NCBI RefSeq assembly: GCF_947500995.1
Contig: NZ_CANMUA010000001.1
Coordinates: 648,964 to 712,963, forward strand
DNA from: an uncultured Serinicoccus sp.
GTDB taxonomy: Bacteria; Actinomycetota; Actinomycetes; Actinomycetales; Dermatophilaceae
Reading direction: 5' to 3'
Length of the DNA stretch: 64,000 bases
Part shown: piece after piece, positions 53,947 to 61,208 of the stretch
Layout: each line of letters opens with the position of its first letter
Numbering within the stretch: the stretch's first letter is position 1
The notes under the pieces: generated by a model
Databases searched by the model: none
Seen by the model: only the letters and a program-made list of their open reading frames with translations
What the model was told of the DNA's origin: nothing
Translations under genes and position numbers: made by a program

Positions 53947-53952
53947 AACCTA
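53947..53952 (-). promoter_or_regulatory. Putative -10 hexamer, leaderless start of AAA ATPase gene
   Basis: Minus-strand TAGGTT, 6 nt before ATG 53940. Confidence 0.4.
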
Positions 53953-54002
53953 CGGGCCGCCCGGACAGTCCGGCGGATTTAGTCGCGGCGGTGGGCGTGG
54001 GC

Positions 54003-54008
54003 TATCCT
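54003..54008 (+). promoter_or_regulatory. Putative -10 of tRNA-Pro
   Basis: TATCCT, 42 nt before the tRNA; TTAGTC 18 nt upstream is a weak -35. Same -10 as at tRNA-Thr. Confidence 0.4.
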
Positions 54009-54050
54009 TGCGGACGCTGCGTACGGCCCGGGAGGTCGGCGCAGGAGCCA

Positions 54051-54127
<77 letters not shown>

Positions 54128-54133
54128 TGGCAC

Positions 54134-54178
54134 GAAAGGGCTGCTGACCTGCGAAAACGCAGGGTCGGCGGCCCTTTC
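54134..54178 (+). terminator. Terminator after tRNA-Pro
   Basis: GAAAGGGC (54134-54141) pairs with GCCCTTTC (54171-54178) and the stem continues inward over about 12 more pairs, including two G-T pairs and one bulge, to a GAAAAC loop; followed by GATTTCC. Confidence 0.75.
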
Positions 54179-54735
54179 GATTTCCTGGCCGTGCCTTGAA
54201 CGTGCCTGGAGATCCGCTCCACCAGCCGGCTCCGTGGGCTCCGGACCCCCGTGACCGGAGGCCCGGTAGCGTCTGGCCAGAGCGCCGTCGCCGGGCAGGA
54301 CCCGGCCGGGCGCGGCGCAGCGAGATCAACCCATGATGGGCGATGTCGGCACGTGTGCACCACTTCGACCTCGGTCACGTGCGTGGCCGCCGTGAGACAG
54401 CGCGTCGACGCTCACCGCCCGGCAGACGCGAAGGCGAGGGACCGCCCTCCACCGCCGCGACAGCGCCCCGACCGTCGCACACCGCCGGAGCGTCAGCACC
54501 CTCACCGCGCCAGCCGACCCCGCGACGCCCTCGCGCGAACGCCTCTCACGGTCCCCTCCCCCGGTCCACGGCCCCTCGTCCCTCACACGCGCACCACCCT
54601 CTGTCGCGCCCCCCTATCGCCGACAGTCGCACAGCCCTCGCTGCGCTCGAGAAGGACACACCTGGTGCACTCGGTGAGGTTCGTCCCGAAATTGGTGAAC
54701 GCCCGCGCTGGGGATCGCGGCTTTTGGTAGGTGTG
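54179..54735 (+). other. Gene-free segment before the relaxase, possible oriT region
   Basis: No convincing gene. The relaxase frame is open back to 54343 but that stretch is Pro/Arg/Ser low-complexity and has no family features. 54481-54600 has roughly 2.4 C per G on the plus strand by hand count. MobF systems often carry oriT just upstream of the relaxase gene, so the nick site may be here; I cannot identify it. Confidence 0.35.
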
Positions 54736-57700
54736 ATGACGTTGCACAAACTGGCCGCGGGGAGCGGGTACACGTACCTGACGAGCCAGGTCGCCCAGCA
54801 CGATGCGACGGAGCGCCGGCAGGCCGGGTTGGCGTCGTACTACGAGGAGAAGGGCGAGGCGCCGGGGCGGTGGCTGGGCACCGGCCTGGCCGGGCTCGAC
54901 CTCGCCGTCGGGGATGTGGTGACCGAGGAGCAGATGCGGTTGCTGTTTGGGCAGGGCCGACACCCGCGCTCCGGAGAGCCCGGAGCGGCAGCGAACGGGT
55001 GGGGCGGGTTGGGGCGGGCGTTCCCGACGTTTGACGCCACCACGTTGCGGCAGGTGACGGCGCGGGCGTTCAGCGAGCACAACACCAGCCAGGGCCTGCC
55101 GTGGAACGCTCCGATCGCTTCCGAGGAGCGGGCGCGGATCCGCACCCGAGTCGCCCGGGACGTCTTCGAGGAGCGGCTCGGTCGGGCACCGGTGGACGAG
55201 GCCGAGCTGACGAGGTTCGTGGCTCGGGCGTCGCGGCCGGCGCAGGTGCCGGTGGCGGGGTTCGACCTGACGTTCTCGCCGGTGAAGTCGGTCTCGGCCT
55301 TGTGGGCCCTTGCTAGTCCGGACGTCGCGAAGCAGGTGGAGGCCGCGCACCGGGACGCGGTCCGCGTGACCCTGGCCGTGCTGGAGAAGGAGGTCGCGTT
55401 CACGCGGGTGGGCAAGGGCGGGATCCGGCAGGTGCCCGTGGTCGGGTTGGTGGCGGCGGCGTTCGACCACCGTGACTCGCGGACCGGGGACCCGGATCTG
55501 CACACGCATGTCGTGGTCTCGAACAAGGTGCAGTCGCTGCCGGAGGAGGGCGGGAGGTGGTTGACGTTGGACGGGAGGATGCTGTTCAAGGCCAAGGTCA
55601 TGGCCTCCGAGCACTACAACACCCACCTCGAGGCAGGCCTCGTCGAGCGCCTCGGGGTGCGGTTCGTCGAGCGTCCCTCACCGGAGGGGAGGCGTGCGGT
55701 GCGGGAAGTCGCGGGGATCGACCCGGCCTTGCTGTCTGCGTGGTCGTCGCGGCGGGAGGCGATCGAGGTCCGGCAGCGCGACCTGGCCACCGCGTTCCGG
55801 GTTGACCACGGCCGGGCGCCGACGGCGGTGGAGTCGTTGGCGTTGGCGCAGCAGGCGAATCTGGAGACCCGACCGGGCAAGCACGAACCCTGCTCCGAGG
55901 CCGAGCAACGGCAGGCCTGGTGGGCGCAGGCGGCCGCCGTGCTCGCCCGGGAGGGACGCTGCCCGGAGGGGATGGTCGAGAGCGTGGTGGGGGCGGCGTC
56001 GGGGCGCACCGCGGGACGCTGGGGGCGCAACCAGGAAGATGGCCCTCGTCCGGGTATTGCCCCAGGTCCGCGGGTGGGGGCGCCCTCGGGGCGCACACCG
56101 GCGGGGCGCAGCAGGGCGGTGCGTCCACAGATCCTCGCGGCGCGGGTGGTGTCGGTGCTGGAGGGGTCGCGGGCGACGTGGCAGATCTGGCACGTGCGCG
56201 CCGAAACCCAGCGCCAGCTCCGCGCCGCGGAAGTTCCCTTGGACAGGCTGGAGGAGCACGCCCGTGAGGTCGAACGGTGGGTCCTGCACGGCTTCTCGGT
56301 CCCAGTGGGGGTGCCGCCGGAGCTGGGCGAGCCGGGGGTGCTGCGCCGCCCGGACGGCCAGTCGGCGCACGTCGTGCACGGCAGCCAGGCCTACACCTCA
56401 AAGACCATCCTGGCCGCCGAGGAGGAGCTGCTGTCCATCGCGCTGCGCCGCGACGGCCGCCAGACCGATGCCGACACCGTCGAGACCGCCCTGGCCGCCG
56501 CGAACGCAGAGGGGCCGGGCCTGGACCGCTCCCAGGCTGCGATGGTCCGCAACCTGGCCACGAGCGGGTGCCGGGTGCAGGTGGCACTGGCGCCGGCAGG
56601 GGCGGGCAAGACCGCGGCGCTGCGGGTACTGGCCCGGGCGTGGGAGGCGTCCGGCGGGACGGTGATGGGTCTGGCGCCTACCGCGGTCGCCGCCGACGAG
56701 CTCGGCCGGGCCACCGGCATCCCCGCCGACACGATCGCCAAGCACCTCCACGACCACGTCACGGCAGGTGCCTCAGCCGGCAAGGGTGCGCCCTCCGCCA
56801 TGGCTGGAGCGGTCGGGCCGGGGACGTTGGTGGTGATCGACGAGGCCGGGATGGCCGGTACCCGCGACCTGGCGGCCGTGGTCCGGCACGTCATCGACGC
56901 CGGCGGAAGTGTGCGCCTGGTGGGGGACGACCAGCAGCTAACCGCCGTGTCGGCCGGTGGGGTCCTCCGGGACCTGGCCGAGCAGGGCCACGCGCACGGC
57001 ACCACCGCCACGCTGACCGAGCTGCACCGCTTCACCGACCCCGCTGAAGGCGCCGCCACTCTCGCGATCCGGGACGGCGACCCCGCCGCCCTGGACCACT
57101 ACGTCGACCGCGACCGGGTCCACACCGGTGACACCGAGGACGTGACCGACGCCGCATACGCGGCCTGGAAGGCCGACCAGAAGGCCGGGCTGTCCAGCCT
57201 GCTGCTGGCCGCGACCCGGGACACCGTGCGCGAGCTGAACCACCGCGCCCGCCAAGACCGCCTCGACAGCACCGCGGAGCCGTCAGGGCGCGAGGTGTCC
57301 CTGGGCGACGGCACCCGTGCCAGTGCCGGTGACACCGTGATGACGCGCCGCAACGACCGCAGCCAGCGCGCCGCGGACGGGTCGTGGGTGAAGAACGGGG
57401 ACCGGTGGCGGGTCACCGCCGTCCACCCCGATGGGGGCGTCAGCGTCCAACGCCACCACGACGACGGAGCGAGGAAGCCCGCTAGCTTCGTGTTGCCGGC
57501 CGGGTATGTGGCCGAGCACGTCCAGCTGGGGTACGCCAGCACCATCCACGGCGCCCAGGGCGCGACCGTGGACACCACCCACACCGTCCTCACCGGCACC
57601 GAGACCCGACAGGCCCTGTACGTCGCCCTCTCCCGCGGCAGAGCCACCAACCACCTCTACCTGTCCACACCCACCACCACCGGTGACGGTGTCGGTCTCG

Positions 57701-58566
57701 AGGTCCAGGACGTGGCCGTGGAGCCGCGACAGGTGCTCACCGACATCCTCGCCCGCGACGGCCGCGCCCACTCGGCCACGACCACCGAACACGGCGACGC
57801 CGCACAACTGCTGCGCCAGGCAGTGCTGGCCTACCAGGACGCCCTCCCCGTCCTGGCCCAGCACCACCTCGGGCAAAGGCAGATGACAGCCCTGGACGGC
57901 GCACTCGAACGGTGGATGCCCGGCCTCACCGACCAACCGGCATACCCCCACCTGCGCGGCCAACTCGCGCTGCGCTGGGTCGACGGCACCCCACCACAGA
58001 CCGTCCTGCGGGACGCGACCTGGTACGGCGGCAAGCAGTCCTTCAGCGAGGCTGACGACCCCGCCGCTGTCCTTGCCTGGCGCATCGCCGGCACCACCCC
58101 ACCGTCGTACCGGGACGCGCCCCTGCCCTGGCTGCCCGCCGTCCCACCAGTCCTCCGCCAAGACCAAGAGAGGGACGCCTACCTCGACCGGCTCACCCAG
58201 CACATTGACGACCTGCGGCAGCGCGTCACCCACGAAGCACAGCAGGTCGACGCGACGGGACGGGCGCAATGGCGACGGACATTGCCCCCGAACATTGACG
58301 ACCAGCTCATCGGCGACCTGGCCATCTGGCGAGCTGCCCACGACATCCCACCCAGCGAACCCAACCCTACGGGGCCGCCGACCAAAGACCCCCAGGCAGC
58401 CAGGCACCAGTCTCGGCTCATGCACCGGCTGGCAGAACCGTCACCCGTGTCCTCTACCGCCACCGCAGACGCGGCCAGCGACAGGCTCCGCTCCGGTCAA
58501 CGACTGGCAGAGCGCCCACGACTCCATGACAGCACTTCCCGGCAACCTCGTGGTCCGTCACGCTGA
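54736..58566 (+). CDS. MobF-family relaxase/helicase (TraA/TrwC-like)
   Basis: A 1276-residue conjugative relaxase. N-terminal relaxase domain with candidate nicking tyrosines Tyr12 and Tyr14 (GSGYTYLTSQ), FDLTFSPVKSVSALWAL, and the metal-binding His triad H244, H256 and H258 (FDHRDSR, DLHTHVV). The helicase part has Walker A APAGAGKT (619-626), Walker B VVIDEAGM (Asp702-Glu703), and a late ASTIHGAQGATVD motif with YVALSRGR. It would nick oriT and unwind the transferred strand. Start chosen at ATG 54736 because MTLHKL begins the MobF fold. The only conjugation gene in the window. Confidence 0.9.
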   Translation: MTLHKLAAGSGYTYLTSQVAQHDATERRQAGLASYYEEKGEAPGRWLGTGLAGLDLAVGDVVTEEQMRLLFGQGRHPRSGEPGAAANGWGGLGRAFPTFDATTLRQVTARAFSEHNTSQGLPWNAPIASEERARIRTRVARDVFEERLGRAPVDEAELTRFVARASRPAQVPVAGFDLTFSPVKSVSALWALASPDVAKQVEAAHRDAVRVTLAVLEKEVAFTRVGKGGIRQVPVVGLVAAAFDHRDSRTGDPDLHTHVVVSNKVQSLPEEGGRWLTLDGRMLFKAKVMASEHYNTHLEAGLVERLGVRFVERPSPEGRRAVREVAGIDPALLSAWSSRREAIEVRQRDLATAFRVDHGRAPTAVESLALAQQANLETRPGKHEPCSEAEQRQAWWAQAAAVLAREGRCPEGMVESVVGAASGRTAGRWGRNQEDGPRPGIAPGPRVGAPSGRTPAGRSRAVRPQILAARVVSVLEGSRATWQIWHVRAETQRQLRAAEVPLDRLEEHAREVERWVLHGFSVPVGVPPELGEPGVLRRPDGQSAHVVHGSQAYTSKTILAAEEELLSIALRRDGRQTDADTVETALAAANAEGPGLDRSQAAMVRNLATSGCRVQVALAPAGAGKTAALRVLARAWEASGGTVMGLAPTAVAADELGRATGIPADTIAKHLHDHVTAGASAGKGAPSAMAGAVGPGTLVVIDEAGMAGTRDLAAVVRHVIDAGGSVRLVGDDQQLTAVSAGGVLRDLAEQGHAHGTTATLTELHRFTDPAEGAATLAIRDGDPAALDHYVDRDRVHTGDTEDVTDAAYAAWKADQKAGLSSLLLAATRDTVRELNHRARQDRLDSTAEPSGREVSLGDGTRASAGDTVMTRRNDRSQRAADGSWVKNGDRWRVTAVHPDGGVSVQRHHDDGARKPASFVLPAGYVAEHVQLGYASTIHGAQGATVDTTHTVLTGTETRQALYVALSRGRATNHLYLSTPTTTGDGVGLEVQDVAVEPRQVLTDILARDGRAHSATTTEHGDAAQLLRQAVLAYQDALPVLAQHHLGQRQMTALDGALERWMPGLTDQPAYPHLRGQLALRWVDGTPPQTVLRDATWYGGKQSFSEADDPAAVLAWRIAGTTPPSYRDAPLPWLPAVPPVLRQDQERDAYLDRLTQHIDDLRQRVTHEAQQVDATGRAQWRRTLPPNIDDQLIGDLAIWRAAHDIPPSEPNPTGPPTKDPQAARHQSRLMHRLAEPSPVSSTATADAASDRLRSGQRLAERPRLHDSTSRQPRGPSR

Positions 58567-58666
58567 CCGTATCCACCACGAGAGTGCGGAAAGGCACGGT
58601 CGATACATCACTGTCGTGCCGAATACAGGACGGGCGGACCGGCCGATGCGGCGTGAGCCTGACCCA

Positions 58667-58692
58667 CCTGGGATCCCTTTGCGGATCCCAGG
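58667..58692 (+). terminator. Perfect 10-bp hairpin downstream of the relaxase
   Basis: CCTGGGATCC-n6-GGATCCCAGG, 100 nt after the relaxase stop. No T-run, so it could equally be a recombination or regulatory hairpin. Confidence 0.45.
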
Positions 58693-59046
58693 CAAGCAAG
58701 AAGTGACGTGCCATGACGACCTCGGCCAAGGCACTGGCCCGGTCCCGCCGCCAAGACGCTGACGGCAGGAGCAGCAGGGCGAGATTGGTCACCCAGTGGA
58801 GCAACGAGCTCCCCCGTTCGGGCGACACGAGCGCCAGACCTACAGTCCCTAGCCGCAGCGCCGTGGCAGCGCGCGTTGGTCTGAAAAGCTCGACTTCCTG
58901 TGGGTAGGTGCTTTCCCATGAGCCACCTCCAGCCTCTCTTCGAAAGTCTGATCTGCAACGACTTCCGAGCCGCCAGGATTTCGAGTCAAACTATCGAGCC
59001 GCCGACACTCCGGCCACAACTTGACTCGACGCGGCCCACCCGACGT

Positions 59047-59066
59047 GACTCGAAAACGGTCGTCAC
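59047..59066 (+). repeat. 20-bp direct repeat, copy 1
   Basis: GACTCGAAAACGGTCGTCAC, identical to 59605-59624. The pair brackets a small membrane-protein gene. Confidence 0.75.
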
Positions 59067-59193
59067 CGGACCAGGTCCGCCAGCACGCTTCCAGGTAGGA
59101 AACGCTGCGTTATGGGTGGTGGCCGACGGTGGATAATCCACGTCAGCGCAAGCTGCTTCTTGATGCCGCGTCAGCCCCGATCCCCATGCCTGC

Positions 59194-59382
59194 TCAGAAT
59201 CGGAAAGCCGCGACGATCATGAGCACTGCGAACCCAAGTAGGCACGTCGTACCCACGATGGTGAGCGAAGTACCCTCTCGCGCGTTGCCCGTCGACCGTC
59301 GCCGCTTGAGAGCGACGATGTTGAGGAGAAGGCCAACTGCCAAAAGAGGTATGGCTATGGCCACGAGAGTGCGTCCGTCCAT
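59194..59382 (-). CDS. Small two-helix membrane protein
   Basis: A 62-residue protein with two transmembrane helices (about 5-25 and 40-60) separated by a basic, Gly/Ser-containing loop (KRRRSTGNAREG). No family recognised. Support for it being real: a well-formed membrane topology with positive inside loop, and an ATG at 59382 placed 6 nt after a TAGGAT hexamer, the same leaderless arrangement as chromosomal genes here. It lies between the two 20-bp direct repeats. Confidence 0.5.
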   Translation of the reverse strand: MDGRTLVAIAIPLLAVGLLLNIVALKRRRSTGNAREGTSLTIVGTTCLLGFAVLMIVAAFRF

Positions 59383-59388
59383 CAGCCG

Positions 59389-59394
59389 ATCCTA
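59389..59394 (-). promoter_or_regulatory. Putative -10 hexamer, leaderless start of small membrane protein
   Basis: Minus-strand TAGGAT, 6 nt before ATG 59382. Confidence 0.35.
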
Positions 59395-59798
59395 TCCGGG
59401 TGCTCAGACTGGGACTGGGCAGCGCTAACGAGTCTCGGCCCTGCGGCTGCTCGCATGCGTCCGACGCCTTCGTGGGGCAGCCCGACTTCAACTCGGTTGG
59501 GAGCACCCGGCCATCACGGACGAGCGCAGCATCCTCGGCCAACGAACTGGTTGGCTGGCCTCCACTCGAACGGCACTGCCGTGGACAACCCTGTTGGTCA
59601 CTTCGACTCGAAAACGGTCGTCACTGAGCCATCAATTTCTCAGCAGATCGCGTAGGTGTTTGACGCGATTAGGGCGAGGACGGGGGCAACGTCCAGGACG
59701 GGTCCAATAGTTGTCCCGAGCGGCTGAAGACGACCTCTGGACGTTCTATGCCCATGGCTGTCGACGGCACACGAGGACGGCAGCCTGACAATGGAGCT
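59395..59798. other. Gene-free segment left of the IS3-family element
   Basis: Short open frames only, no recognisable domains. Contains the second 20-bp repeat copy (59605). The sequence is less GC-rich than the chromosomal part. Confidence 0.5.
59605..59624 (+). repeat. 20-bp direct repeat, copy 2
   Basis: Identical to 59047-59066; spacing 558 bp start to start. Confidence 0.75.
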
Positions 59799-59828
59799 TC
59801 TTGAAGCGCCCCAGGTTCTCTGCCGCTC

Positions 59829-60797
59829 TCATGTGGGCTGCGGCTCAGGGTTGAGTGCAGCGTAATGGTCCTGCTCGTACTCGGCCGGTGGGACGTTGCC
59901 CAGGGTCGAGTGGAGCCGGCGGTTGTTGTACCAGTCGACCCAGCCGGCGGTCGCGTACTCCACATCGGCGATCGTCTTGTAGGGCCCGTCATGGAAGACG
60001 GTGGTGCGGACGCACTCGGCCTTGTACAGGCCGTTGATCGTCTCCATGAGCGCGTTGTCGTACGCATCACCCACTGACCCGATGGAGGGCCGGATGCCCT
60101 CAAGGGCCAGGTGCTCGGTCAGCCGCAGGCTCGTATATTGCGACCCGGCGTCCGAATGGTGGATCAGCTCACCGGCGACCGCAGGGCGTCCCTGGCGGTC
60201 ACGCTCCCACAGCGCCATCCGCAGCGGGATCATGACCAGGTCGGTGACCTTGCTCGTCGCGGCGTGCCAGGCCACGATCCGCTGGGAGAACACGTCCAGG
60301 ATGAACGCGACATAGACGAAGCCCGCCCACGTCCTGACGTAGGTGAAGTCGGTCACCCACACGTGGTTCGGGGCGGCGGCGGTGAAGTCCCTGTTCAGCA
60401 GGTCACCGGCACGGGTGCCGTCCTTGGCCGGGATTGTGGTCCGCACACCTTTGTCCCGCCGCACCCCGGACAGGCCCAGGATGGTCATGGCGCGGTCTAC
60501 CGCCCCGGCGGAGGCGTTAGGCAGGCTGGTGCGGCGCACGTAGGCGGTCATCTTCCTCCGCCCGTACAGCCCCTCGGGCGTGAGCCGGCGCCGGCCGTGC
60601 TGGTCGGTCGTCCAGGCGATGTCCCGCACGGCGTGCATGACCTGGGCGTCGGTGACGGTGCGCGCGGCCACGACCCGGGTGGCGCACTTCCAGCTGCGGT
60701 AGGTCCGCGCGGCGATCTGGCAGCCCTGCTCGCGCAGCACCCGGCAGATCGACTCGACCGCGTAGCCCTGGGCCCTCATGGTGTCGATGAAGCCCAT
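59829..60797 (-). CDS. IS3-family transposase OrfB (DDE integrase core)
   Basis: A 322-residue rve-type catalytic part: HTH_21 region near the N-terminus (VESICRVLREQGCQIAARTY), DDE triad Asp in VWVTDFTYV, Asp in LIHHSDAGSQY, and Glu in NALMETINGLYK (D-D-35-E spacing), with AGWVDWYNNRRLHSTLG near the end. It lies in the -1 phase relative to orfA and is open upstream of its ATG, so the active OrfAB protein should arise by programmed -1 frameshifting; the join would read through DPR/PQPLIMGFI. The 3' end reaches the right inverted repeat. Confidence 0.93.
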   Translation of the reverse strand: MGFIDTMRAQGYAVESICRVLREQGCQIAARTYRSWKCATRVVAARTVTDAQVMHAVRDIAWTTDQHGRRRLTPEGLYGRRKMTAYVRRTSLPNASAGAVDRAMTILGLSGVRRDKGVRTTIPAKDGTRAGDLLNRDFTAAAPNHVWVTDFTYVRTWAGFVYVAFILDVFSQRIVAWHAATSKVTDLVMIPLRMALWERDRQGRPAVAGELIHHSDAGSQYTSLRLTEHLALEGIRPSIGSVGDAYDNALMETINGLYKAECVRTTVFHDGPYKTIADVEYATAGWVDWYNNRRLHSTLGNVPPAEYEQDHYAALNPEPQPT

Positions 60798-60799
60798 GA

Positions 60800-61111
60800 T
60801 CAGCGGTTGCGGGGGTCGAGTTCCCCCACGAAGAAACTCGTGGCCGCCTTCAGGATCGCCACGTCCTCGCGCAACCGCCGGTTCTCGGCCTTGAGCCGCT
60901 TGATCTCCTCGTTCTCGGCGCTGGTGACTCCAGGGCGGTCCCCGGCGTCGACCTCGGCCTGGGTCACCCAGCGACGCACCGACTCCCGCGCCACTCCTAG
61001 CTGGTTGGCGACTGCGGTCATCGCCTCGGTCACCGTGGCGTACTCCTGCTGGTGCTCTCTGACCAGACGCACCGCCCGGGCACGAAGCTCCGGATCGATC
61101 TTCTTCGGCAT
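60800..61111 (-). CDS. IS3-family transposase OrfA (HTH)
   Basis: A 103-residue DNA-binding protein. MPKKIDPELRARAVRLVREH starts the HTH_Tnp_1 domain, with VANQLGVARESVRRWVTQAEVD as the recognition helix-turn-helix, and a leucine-zipper helix (ENEEIKRLKAENRRLREDVAILK, about 65-88) for OrfA/OrfAB multimers. ATG 61111 has AGGAGG 9 nt upstream; an ATG at 61120 directly abuts the same AGGAGG. Ends 2 bp before the orfB ATG. Confidence 0.92.
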   Translation of the reverse strand: MPKKIDPELRARAVRLVREHQQEYATVTEAMTAVANQLGVARESVRRWVTQAEVDAGDRPGVTSAENEEIKRLKAENRRLREDVAILKAATSFFVGELDPRNR

Positions 61112-61208
61112 GGTGCTCATCCTCCTGTACTCAAACAGGAGCGGCATCAAACCTGGGGCGGTTCATCTCGCACCGACAGATCGCTGAGGTCTTTGCGAGA
61201 CTGGGTCG

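Larger units (their letters stand above)
58567..59193. other. Low-density DNA after the relaxase
   Basis: Several short open frames on both strands, none with recognisable domains or convincing starts. It contains a perfect hairpin (58667-58692), an inverted pair GAGTCAA/TTGACTC near 58982 and 59022, and one copy of a 20-bp direct repeat (59047). Confidence 0.5.
59802..61165 (-). mobile_element. IS3-family insertion sequence, complete
   Basis: 1364 bp. Terminal inverted repeats run 59802-59829 and 61165-61138: both begin TGAA and share CGCCCCAGGTT and TGCCGCTC, about 23 of 28 positions. TCT flanks both sides (59799-59801 and 61166-61168), the 3-bp duplication usual for IS3. It carries orfA and orfB on the minus strand in overlapping phase. 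All parts for transposition appear intact. Confidence 0.9.

Noticed and set aside
54343..54735. N-terminal extension of the relaxase by ~130 codons
   Set aside because: Low-complexity Pro/Arg/Ser sequence, no homology; MobF proteins begin at the MTLHKL segment.
58454..59136. Several 60-125-codon frames on both strands after the relaxase
   Set aside because: No domains, no ribosome sites or -10 at leaderless spacing, overlapping each other; probably non-coding.
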